DNA of 7,127 nucleotides from an archaeon (GTDB lineage Archaea > Asgardarchaeota > Hermodarchaeia > Hermodarchaeales > Hermodarchaeaceae): NCBI GenBank assembly GCA_016550415.1, contig JABXGU010000342.1, forward strand, positions 1 through 7,127, read 5' to 3'. Below the pieces are notes generated by a model. It was not told the origin of the DNA. It made no database searches and worked only from the letters and a program-made list of their open reading frames with translations. This document shows positions 1 through 6,274 of this stretch, piece by piece; position 1 is the stretch's first letter, and each line of letters opens with the position of its first letter. The position numbers and the translations under genes were made by a program.

Positions 1-77
1 AAGCCATTACTGCCCTTGCTGATGAAGGATTCCTCGAAATAAGGGAGGGATCTATCCGTGCCATCCCAATTAGCTAA
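1..77 (+). CDS. 3' end of an unidentified gene, possibly a winged-helix C-terminus (partial)
   Basis: Reading from base 3, the frame stays open for 24 codons and ends at TAA 75-77. The peptide includes ALADEGFLEIREGSIRAIP. A helix ending in leucine, then a GF-L-E step, then a short charged hairpin resembles the recognition helix and wing of a winged-helix domain, as found at the C-terminus of many archaeal DNA-binding proteins. The piece is too short to name a family. It overlaps the next gene by 20 bases (58-77), and that gene's Shine-Dalgarno lies inside this coding sequence, so the two are probably co-transcribed and translationally coupled. The frame could be open by chance over so short a length, but the peptide is protein-like and the overlap is typical of archaeal operons. 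Confidence 0.55.
   Translation, partial: AITALADEGFLEIREGSIRAIPIS
43..49 (+). promoter_or_regulatory. Shine-Dalgarno for the RadB-like gene
   Basis: GGGAGGG lies 8 bases before the GTG at 58 and is a near-perfect match to the archaeal anti-SD. It decides the GTG start, since no ATG lies close by in that frame. The site is inside the 3' end of the upstream gene. Confidence 0.75.
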
Positions 78-801
78 ACATTCTCACCATTTAGCAACAG
101 GCAATACCTTCATCGATGAGGCAATAGGTGGATTACCTCGTCGAGGCATTACGCATATATATGGTGCTTCCAGCGTGGGAAAAAGCACATTAGCGATGGA
201 AGCCTACCTTGGCGTCGCCTTCAGTGGACATGGTTGCTTCATCATCGATTGTGGTGGCGCATATAGTCCTCGTCGCCTTCTACAATTGTGTGGGCAAAGA
301 GAACTCCCAGCACAACGAATTACACTTTTCAAACCTCGAACATTCCAAGAACAGAGTCAACTAATAGAGACACTCCATCTCTTCTTGGATTCAACAATTC
401 GTCTAATCGTTATTGATCCAATCACAAGTTATTACCGACGACAGGTTTCAAAAGAGACTCTAACAGCCTATTACCGAGAATTGGCTGAAAATCAACTTCC
501 TCATCTAATTGGACTCGCAATGGACAATGACATCTCCATTATTATTGTGAACCAGATTTCAACATGGAATCAGGAGAACCATCCAGTGGGTGGCGATGCT
601 GTTCATCGCTACGCCCAGCTTGAAATCCGTATTGAAAGGTTGGAAGTAAAAAATTCTACTAATCGTTGGCTAGTTCTTAACCAACCGCACCAACATATAC
701 CTCAACGTCTTCTTCTAGCAGAATTAAGAGAATCTGGCTTTCACGCAATAAAGTCCTATAACGGAGTCTTACCAGAGATTGAGCAACTTGCTTTGAAGTA
801 G
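58..801 (+). CDS. radB: RadB-like RecA/Rad51-family ATPase
   Basis: A 247-residue RecA-fold ATPase without the N-terminal helix-hairpin-helix domain of RadA, which is the usual RadB layout (families of roughly 210-240 residues). Walker A is GASSVGKS at residues 36-43, after the typical lead-in TGNTFIDEAIGGLPRRGIT. Walker B is LIVIDPITS with Asp120. A strand ending in the polar pair VNQ near residues 164-166 matches the NQ sensor of RadA/RadB (TNQ). The usual DTEG motif after strand 2 reads D64-C-G-G, so the catalytic glutamate of Rad51-family proteins is glycine here (Gly66). RadB proteins are known as RadA accessory factors that bind ATP but hydrolyse it poorly; this one may be hydrolysis-dead. 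The start is GTG with a strong Shine-Dalgarno. The gene converges on a helicase gene with a 15-base gap (802-816). A KaiC-like ATPase is the main alternative. The radB symbol is assigned by motif and size only. Confidence 0.78.
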   Translation: MPSQLAKHSHHLATGNTFIDEAIGGLPRRGITHIYGASSVGKSTLAMEAYLGVAFSGHGCFIIDCGGAYSPRRLLQLCGQRELPAQRITLFKPRTFQEQSQLIETLHLFLDSTIRLIVIDPITSYYRRQVSKETLTAYYRELAENQLPHLIGLAMDNDISIIIVNQISTWNQENHPVGGDAVHRYAQLEIRIERLEVKNSTNRWLVLNQPHQHIPQRLLLAELRESGFHAIKSYNGVLPEIEQLALK

Positions 802-816
802 TCTGTAAATTCTTAT

Positions 817-2934
817 TTATCCTGCTTGAGCTTCCCAAGTTTCAACAACTAGTTCACCAAGAACCGCTACTTCTTCAAAGCCAATTTGTCGTGCCAATGA
901 AATGATAGCATTACCAAGCCACACTGCAGTGCTCATAAGTGATTCCAAGTCACCGATTTCCACATTGCCAACTCGTGATGCTGCCGATAGTGGCATCTCT
1001 GGCTTATCAACAAGATACCGAAGACTCTTAGCTAGTCCCGGAATTGGTTTCTGGTTTCCTTCGAATCGCATAGCCTGAATAATAGCTTCAATGAAGCTAG
1101 GTGTGGTCGTAATTGATGGTATGCATCCTCTAATCCAAATGGCAGTTGAGGGACGTATGTAGAGCTTTACAACAAGCTTGCCAAAAGACGTGGCAAAGAA
1201 CCGTTCTTCACGTTGAACTATAAAGCCATGTCTTTCCAAGAAGTCAAGAATGAATTCTTCTTTAAGACTTCGAGGGATGATTTCTCTTGCATATTGTGGA
1301 TGATGTTGGAGAGTGTATCTCGCAAGAATAACGAGGTGTGGACAAAGCTGACCGGCAACTGAATGATTCTGGCAACTACAGACTGGTCCCGCTCCTGTGA
1401 ATGAACAATTATGCCATCCCCTATGTTTTACTCTTGCCTCAATTTTGTCTGAGTTAAGAATAAGTATCTCAACTAAAGGGGAATTCTTCTGAACCATACT
1501 CGATTGTACAGCATTAGATTCATCTTCAGATGATTGTTCCTTTGAGGGCATTCTAGAGATTAGGTTATCAACATCAATACTACCAATGTGGATGAGTTGT
1601 TCTAGAGTCTGATTAGAACGAAGACGACTTTGTTGAAACCACCAATGTGTTTTTTCAAAGAAAGCACGAATCTCCTTTGCAGAGGCTCCCTTTTGACATG
1701 CTGCCAAAACTAGAACCTGTTCACGGAGTAATGGTGGAGCATAGAGTTGGCTTTCTACCCGATCATATTTTGGAACAATCTTCTCATCCATTACTAGGAA
1801 GTAGCGCTCATCTATCCGCTCCAGTTCTTCTGTCGTGGAAGCTAGGATTATTGCGAACCCTAAATCCTCGTGTCCTGGTCTTCCCGCTCGACCGAGAATT
1901 TGGTGCACCCGATTTGCATCAATGAAGGAATATTCAGCACTACCAGTCTCTGTTTGATTGATGAAAAAGGGCTGCATAAGGATTACGAGGCGTGCGGGTG
2001 TGTTTATTCCAGCTCCTAGGGTAGTTGTGCAGCAAATAACCTTCAGGAGTCTTCGCTGAAATAAATCCTCTACAATCCGTCTAGACAGGGTATCTAGTCC
2101 TGCATGATGAAAAGCAACTCCATATCGGATTAGAGCAGAAAGGCGCTCTCGAATTGGTAGAAGTTCATTCTTTAGGTCAACAAGGGCACTGAATTCTTCC
2201 AATTTCTGACTGTCATCTGAACTAAGAAGTGGTCTAATCACACTTGTTAGAGCCAAGCTCAATCGTTCAGCTTCACGTCGTGAAGGCGCAAAAACAAGGG
2301 CTTGTCCCTCTCTTCGGATAGTAGCACGAACTAGCTTAGCAATGGTCCGTGCATGATTTGATGTTAAAAGAATCCTATACCTTAGTTCAACGGGTCTTTC
2401 CTCAGAGTGAATGAGATAGCATCCAAGCCAATCTGCAAGTTCTTTAGGGTTAGCGATTGTAGCACTCAGAGCCACGACCTGAACCTTGGGAAGTCGTTGG
2501 CGGAGTCGAACGATTGCACTCTCCAATCGTGGCCCCCTGTGTGCTGAACCCAGATTATGCACTTCATCGATTATAATGGCACCCAGCTGATCTAGCCATG
2601 AAGGATTTGTTCGTAGAAGCCAATCAAATCGCTCATAGGTTAAAATTCCAATATCTGCATTCTCAAGGTCACTATGCTCTGCTGAATAATCACCGGTGGA
2701 GATGTCTATTTTCAAGGGTAGATGTTGGTACTTCGTTTTGAACTGGAGATACTTCTCATTGGCAAGAGCCCGCAGTGGCACCAATAGTAATGCCTTTTGT
2801 CCAGCTAGTGCTTGATGCAGACAAACTAGCTCTCCAACCAATGTCTTTCCTGATCCACTTGGCGAACAAATCAATAGATTCTTACCTTGAAGCGCTCCCG
2901 CTTGCAAGGCTCTACACTGGATTGAGCGCAACAT
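817..2934 (-). CDS. Hel308/Ski2-like SF2 DNA helicase with SWIM zinc finger
   Basis: 705 residues from the first in-frame ATG. SF2 motifs occur in order: Q-like SIQCRAL (4-10), motif I SPSGSGKT (24-31), Ia VPLRALANEK (52-61), II DEVH (123-126), III SAT (157-159), IV LVFAPSR (213-219), HHAG (276-279), V TTTLGAGIN (303-311), VI QILGRAGRPG (345-354). This set is characteristic of the Ski2/Hel308 group, 3'-5' ATP-driven helicases that in archaea act at stalled forks and in recombination. Residues 519-533 (C-S-C, nine residues, C-P-H) form a SWIM-type CxC...CxH zinc finger, usually a nucleic-acid or protein contact module. It follows a low-complexity acidic/serine linker (about 463-485) and precedes ATSFGKLVVKLYIRP (581-595), which matches the ATxLGxxvSxLYI segment of the Hel308 winged helix. 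The N-terminus given is probably too short (see the extension at 2935-3051). A weak AGGAAGGA lies 6 bases before the ATG at 2934. I do not assign hel308, because the SWIM insertion marks a distinct subfamily. Confidence 0.9.
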   Translation of the reverse strand: MLRSIQCRALQAGALQGKNLLICSPSGSGKTLVGELVCLHQALAGQKALLLVPLRALANEKYLQFKTKYQHLPLKIDISTGDYSAEHSDLENADIGILTYERFDWLLRTNPSWLDQLGAIIIDEVHNLGSAHRGPRLESAIVRLRQRLPKVQVVALSATIANPKELADWLGCYLIHSEERPVELRYRILLTSNHARTIAKLVRATIRREGQALVFAPSRREAERLSLALTSVIRPLLSSDDSQKLEEFSALVDLKNELLPIRERLSALIRYGVAFHHAGLDTLSRRIVEDLFQRRLLKVICCTTTLGAGINTPARLVILMQPFFINQTETGSAEYSFIDANRVHQILGRAGRPGHEDLGFAIILASTTEELERIDERYFLVMDEKIVPKYDRVESQLYAPPLLREQVLVLAACQKGASAKEIRAFFEKTHWWFQQSRLRSNQTLEQLIHIGSIDVDNLISRMPSKEQSSEDESNAVQSSMVQKNSPLVEILILNSDKIEARVKHRGWHNCSFTGAGPVCSCQNHSVAGQLCPHLVILARYTLQHHPQYAREIIPRSLKEEFILDFLERHGFIVQREERFFATSFGKLVVKLYIRPSTAIWIRGCIPSITTTPSFIEAIIQAMRFEGNQKPIPGLAKSLRYLVDKPEMPLSAASRVGNVEIGDLESLMSTAVWLGNAIISLARQIGFEEVAVLGELVVETWEAQAG

Positions 2935-3051
2935 GTGGATTCCTTCCTGAAGAAGAACCTCAACAATTTCCTGCCGTATCCCAAATGCTACCTCGTTGTT
3001 ATCCGAAATTGGTGTACTGGAATCAGATGTTTTCGAAACAGGATCAGTCAG
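2935..3051 (-). other. Probable N-terminal extension of the helicase, non-canonical start
   Basis: Upstream of ATG 2934 the same frame stays open to a TAA at 3112-3114. The residues just before the ATG read QEIVEVLLQEGIH, followed by MLRSIQ. This aligns with the conserved opening of Hel308-type helicases, where a helix of the form I-x-x-x-L-x-E-x-G-I precedes the Q motif. No in-frame ATG, GTG or TTG exists between 2935 and 3111. A CTG at 3051-3049 has a perfect GGAGG at 3064-3060 with 8-base spacing, and would add 39 residues (total 744). The extension being coding is well supported by the helicase-like sequence. The CTG as start is inference; a base error that destroyed a normal start is equally possible. 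Confidence 0.5.
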
Positions 3052-3059
3052 AGGAGGAA

Positions 3060-3064
3060 CCTCC
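3060..3064 (-). promoter_or_regulatory. Shine-Dalgarno before the candidate CTG start of the helicase
   Basis: On the minus strand GGAGG is followed by TTCCTCCT and then CTG at 3051-3049. The motif is also half of a GGAGG-AA-CCTCC inverted repeat (3053-3064 on the plus strand), so its presence could be coincidental. Its value is that it points to a start upstream of ATG 2934. Confidence 0.4.
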
Positions 3065-3107
3065 AGATAATCAAAGCTGTACGCTAGCGGCGGGCGGAAT
3101 TTGGTTG

Positions 3108-3122
3108 CTTTTTATGCCTTTC
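3108..3122 (-). promoter_or_regulatory. Archaeal BRE/TATA promoter for the helicase
   Basis: On the minus strand GAAAGGCATAAAAAG places a TATA-like ATAAAAA at 3115-3109 behind a purine-rich BRE-like GAAAG. Transcription would begin about 25 bases downstream, near 3085-3090. That is after the last upstream stop codon and before the GGAGG at 3064-3060. The call rests on motif shape and position only. Confidence 0.5.
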
Positions 3123-3199
3123 CCCCTCTTCACACTCTATCTTACATTTTACATCTCATCAAAAGCAGAAAAGAAAATCTTGGAAATGCTGTTTTCAAA

Positions 3200-3218
3200 C
3201 CGAAATGCATATAAATAA
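3200..3218 (+). promoter_or_regulatory. Archaeal BRE/TATA promoter of the surface-protein operon
   Basis: CCGAAATG followed by CATATAAATAA gives a BRE-like purine run (3202-3205) and a TATA box at about 3209-3218. The expected start site is near 3238-3243, leaving a leader of only about 5-10 bases before ATG 3248. There is no Shine-Dalgarno before that ATG, which fits leaderless or near-leaderless initiation, in contrast to the downstream genes, which have SD motifs. Confidence 0.6.
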
Positions 3219-3219
3219 A

Positions 3220-3229
3220 CCAAATTTGG
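3220..3229. repeat. 10-bp palindrome CCAAATTTGG, possible operator
   Basis: A perfect palindrome lies immediately downstream of the TATA box and upstream of the predicted start site. Archaeal repressors often bind there to block polymerase recruitment. Several 10-bp palindromes are expected by chance in 7 kb, so position is the only argument. Confidence 0.3.
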
Positions 3230-3237
3230 GCGACTCA

Positions 3238-3261
3238 GCGAAGTCCCATGAGACGCTTCGC
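3238..3261 (+). repeat. Small inverted repeat enclosing the start codon of the surface protein
   Basis: GCGAAG (3238-3243) pairs with CTTCGC (3256-3261), and the 12-base loop contains ATG 3248-3250. If the transcript starts early enough, a 6-bp hairpin would expose the start codon in its loop. The predicted start site falls within or at the left arm, so the hairpin may not form fully. Confidence 0.22.
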
Positions 3262-6200
3262 GTTCACCGTGTTTCTAATCATTGGTCTGCTTCTTCCTTG
3301 GCCAACTGCAATTCATGCACCAACCAGGGTAGCTGCAACCGGTATTTCCATGCATCCTGATTGCTGGTCAAATTTAGCTGTCCTGCCCCCTTTTGCTCCA
3401 TCCTCAAAATTTCCATCCTCTTTTAAAGCCGTAGCCTATGTGACCAATATATCAGATTTGGTGCATTGGCAGCGATTAGTCGCTGGACACGTGAATGTGA
3501 CGCGTCAACTGGGCCTTCTTCATTCTCTTTCAAGTTTAGATAGTCGTCACCCATTTGTTGAAGGAGGCAATACCAGTTTTCAAATAATTTCCAATGAGCT
3601 GAATGCTCTTGGGCTTTTCGTGACAGAAGATTGGTTTCCAATCGTGCGTAAGGTTTGGAATGGAGCTAGTTATGTTCTGCAGACTTACTGGACCCGTAAC
3701 CTCTATGTGTGTCCATGGGGGGTCAGTGCTGGTCAGCCTACACTTGTGGTGACCTGTTATGTTGATTCAGCTCGTAACACTATCCTAGGTTTTTCGCCCA
3801 CAGCTGCTCCTGGTGCAAATGATAATGCATGCGGTGTTACCTCAGTATTCGAGGCATTAGCTGCACTAACCATGGTTCAGGGCACTTTTTCTGGGTGGAA
3901 TGTGGTATTTGCCTTTTTGGGCGGCGAAGAAGGAAATGGGACACTTTCTCTGTGGGGCTCACGCCAACTTATCATGAATGGTTTCAATCTGCTTGGCGTA
4001 GACTCTTCTGATGTCTTGGTTCTGAATGTTGATGAAATTGGATACTCAGGATTATTCTTTCCCACACAATTGGCTCTCTACAGATATCCCGGAGAGTCCA
4101 TTGCTTCGTTATTACAACATGTAGAAGCTGCTAGTTCTCTGTTGGGAATTAATTTGCAGGATATGGCAGATCCCCGTGTTACAAGTGAAGAAGAGGTTCA
4201 AAGTTACCTTGGTTGGGGTGTCTCAGAATGGACCTTTCACACCGTCGGTATTCCATCTTTAACCCTCTCGACCACTCAGTATCCTGATCCCTACAAGCAT
4301 TCGACTAATGATATAGCTAGTCGTTGCAGTAGTACCAACCTACAAAATGCATCTCGATTACTTGCTGCCACAATCCTCAGTCTAGCCTACGATATTCCAC
4401 CTCAACCCAGCAATTACATTTCAGAGTGGATGCCATCTCTCAGTTCAACTGCGTCAGTAACTGTAATCGATTATCTGGACATCTCTGAAGGCAACTATTC
4501 TGTTTATGTAATCGACCCAGCCCTCAATATCAATTCAGGGCTTTCCCTAAATTTGCTCGAGCTCAACTGTCCATTACTAGCCTTGGGCAAAGCAGGAGCC
4601 TCTCTGATGCAATTTGCAGCAGGCTTACCAGTCTCTGAGTGTGGAACCAAATCTCTTAATGTAACAGGATATCGTGCATTTCATCCTGCCATCAGCAGCC
4701 TGCACTTATTGACAGGAGAGGACGCAACACCTTTCAAGAACTGTCAAACAGTGTATGCAATTGGAACTAATGAACACCTCTTGGTTTTAGTGGGCAACAA
4801 TAGCTGGTGCGCCATGGGCCACTACTACAATCCTGAAGTGTGTCCACAAATAATATTCATTGGTGTGGATGACCCACTCAATACGGCAATTCCACAAATT
4901 GGAACTGCAAGTCTAGCCTGGCTTTTGCAGGGAACAACCAGAGGACTTTGCCTTGGGCTTGATGCTTCAGCACATCAGGTAGGAGAATATTCCATTCTCT
5001 ATGTGCTAATGTATGATTTTTTTTCATGGACTGGAATTTCAAACCGGCCAGTAAGAGTAGATGTAACAGTATCTCTCATGGGAGCAAACTTTAGCACTAA
5101 CCTTGTAACGAATGAGTCAGGCATAGCAAACATATCCTTATGGTTGCAATCACCCACACCATTGAACATCACAGCGGAAGCAGACCCAAATTATTCTGTC
5201 TCTCTTTCCTTTTCACCTGCACCAGTATGCACTGCTCAAATCACAATGGATGATGAGATGCTTCAAGGTGAAAAAACCACAGTTGCGTGTGTAGTCAACT
5301 CTTCATGGGCAAAGCCTGCCTACGTTGATTTGTCCCTCTCTGCGCATCTTGTCGGAACTTCGACTCAGAGTAATCTTCTGCTAATGCCAGGTCAGAACAT
5401 CTATACTTTCAGCTTTTCAGTTCAGCCAAGTTGTGTTCCAAAAGAACATAGTATAATCTTGTCAATAACAACACCCAATCTCATACTTCTTTGGAACCAC
5501 CTTCCCTTACAAATTCGAAAAGCATTCGATTTAGAGCTTCACAATGTCCCCACAAATATTACACAACAGGAATCCTTTGAAATCAGTGTAAATTGTACCA
5601 ATCGGGGAAACTATGTTCGAACATTCGATGTGGTGACAGCTGAGGGGAACTTTCACGGTGCGAGTCAGGTTGTTGTTGAACCAAATTCTACAATTATGCA
5701 TACCATGTCAGTTACCTATTATCCCATAAGTGTCATTGATGTTGGATTACGCTCACTCATATTAGAGATGCAATTGGATGGATATACACTCAACACTATG
5801 CAAATTGATCTCCTGGTCAAATACTCCGTTCTCAACCTCTGCATCACACTTATTCCCCCCCTCTTTCTGGCTGCACTTTGTCTCCTTGGTATTTGTTGGA
5901 TGAAACCTTCTAGCTCTTCTCGACATCGAGATGGTCATAGGGAGAAGCTAGGTATACCAGATTACCCTGAAGGAGAGTTATCTTCCTCGCTAGCTTACTG
6001 GAAATCTTCTCCTCATGTAAAGGTTATACGCTCATATCCATTTTCTAGGCAGCTTAGGGCAGAGATTTCCCAAATCAGTCTTCGCCACGGTCTGCTTGTT
6101 CAAGGTCATGATCGATATTATGGAAAACAGATGGCATTAGCGTGTGAGCAAATAGGCGGCACTCTTCGACTAACCATATTGTCATCAGATAATCAACGTC

Positions 6201-6274
6201 TCAAAAACCTCCTCTCCGCTTTTCCTCATAATGCAAATAATAATTCTGAAGATGGTGACACATTCGATGGCTAG
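3248..6274 (+). CDS. Type I membrane protein with M28 peptidase-like ectodomain
   Basis: 1008 residues. A signal peptide (basic MRR, hydrophobic core about 4-18) leads an extracellular region with about 17 N-x-S/T sequons. Residues about 85-380 form an M28 (zinc aminopeptidase) domain. Asp173 of the HxD motif, the bridging Asp192 in GANDN, the pair Glu227-Glu228 in FLGGEEG, Asp262 in LNVDEIG and His351 in YKHSTNDI align with the family's catalytic and zinc residues. The first zinc-ligand histidine is Tyr171 (CYVDS in place of the usual AHxDS), so full di-zinc activity is doubtful. Residues about 390-590 are an unassigned alpha/beta-looking segment. Residues about 600-660 and 757-850 look like Ig/CARDB-type beta domains. 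One transmembrane helix spans about 861-884, followed by a roughly 124-residue cytosolic tail I do not recognise. The start fits the signal peptide and the TATA position. It heads a tightly packed operon with two small membrane proteins. It could be a peptidase, a peptide-binding pseudo-enzyme or a scaffold. Confidence 0.85.
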   Translation: MRRFAFTVFLIIGLLLPWPTAIHAPTRVAATGISMHPDCWSNLAVLPPFAPSSKFPSSFKAVAYVTNISDLVHWQRLVAGHVNVTRQLGLLHSLSSLDSRHPFVEGGNTSFQIISNELNALGLFVTEDWFPIVRKVWNGASYVLQTYWTRNLYVCPWGVSAGQPTLVVTCYVDSARNTILGFSPTAAPGANDNACGVTSVFEALAALTMVQGTFSGWNVVFAFLGGEEGNGTLSLWGSRQLIMNGFNLLGVDSSDVLVLNVDEIGYSGLFFPTQLALYRYPGESIASLLQHVEAASSLLGINLQDMADPRVTSEEEVQSYLGWGVSEWTFHTVGIPSLTLSTTQYPDPYKHSTNDIASRCSSTNLQNASRLLAATILSLAYDIPPQPSNYISEWMPSLSSTASVTVIDYLDISEGNYSVYVIDPALNINSGLSLNLLELNCPLLALGKAGASLMQFAAGLPVSECGTKSLNVTGYRAFHPAISSLHLLTGEDATPFKNCQTVYAIGTNEHLLVLVGNNSWCAMGHYYNPEVCPQIIFIGVDDPLNTAIPQIGTASLAWLLQGTTRGLCLGLDASAHQVGEYSILYVLMYDFFSWTGISNRPVRVDVTVSLMGANFSTNLVTNESGIANISLWLQSPTPLNITAEADPNYSVSLSFSPAPVCTAQITMDDEMLQGEKTTVACVVNSSWAKPAYVDLSLSAHLVGTSTQSNLLLMPGQNIYTFSFSVQPSCVPKEHSIILSITTPNLILLWNHLPLQIRKAFDLELHNVPTNITQQESFEISVNCTNRGNYVRTFDVVTAEGNFHGASQVVVEPNSTIMHTMSVTYYPISVIDVGLRSLILEMQLDGYTLNTMQIDLLVKYSVLNLCITLIPPLFLAALCLLGICWMKPSSSSRHRDGHREKLGIPDYPEGELSSSLAYWKSSPHVKVIRSYPFSRQLRAEISQISLRHGLLVQGHDRYYGKQMALACEQIGGTLRLTILSSDNQRLKNLLSAFPHNANNNSEDGDTFDG
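6254..6258 (+). promoter_or_regulatory. Shine-Dalgarno deciding the start of the second operon gene
   Basis: GGTGA lies 8 bases before ATG 6267 and matches the 3' part of the archaeal SD consensus GGAGGTGA. The two earlier in-frame ATGs (6231 and 6252) have no such motif, so 6267 is preferred. Confidence 0.5.

Larger units (their letters stand above)
2935..3247. promoter_or_regulatory. Divergent intergenic region, 313 bases
   Basis: The region separates the leftward helicase from the rightward surface-protein operon. Its left part (2935 to about 3051-3088) is probably helicase coding sequence or leader. The part from about 3088 to 3247 holds both promoters. An open rightward frame crosses it from inside the helicase gene, but it is a shadow of the helicase's N-terminal frame. 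I see no tRNA, small RNA or long repeat here. Confidence 0.6.

Noticed and set aside
802..816. Possible terminator between the convergent RadB-like and helicase genes
   Set aside because: The 15-base gap is T/A-rich but has no clear poly-T run or hairpin on either strand.
1647..1925. Open frame of 92 codons on the plus strand inside the helicase gene
   Set aside because: It lies wholly opposite well-conserved helicase motifs V and VI, has no SD and shows no domain; it is a shadow frame.
3053..3064. GGAGG-AA-CCTCC inverted repeat read as a regulatory hairpin
   Set aside because: A 2-base loop is too small to fold; the repeat is better explained by the GGAGG on the minus strand.
2775..3218. 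Open frame of 147 codons on the plus strand crossing the helicase start and the intergenic region
   Set aside because: Its left half is antisense to motifs I and Ia and its right half covers both promoters. The hydrophobic stretch near its end comes from the T-rich promoter region.
3423..4065. Short frames on both strands inside the M28-like gene
   Set aside because: They are antisense to, or in another frame of, conserved M28 motifs, without start signals of their own.
3248..6274. True nicastrin homologue
   Set aside because: Only the general layout (M28-like ectodomain, glycosylation sites, C-terminal helix) is shared. I see no nicastrin-specific motif, and most M28 catalytic residues are kept here, unlike in nicastrin.
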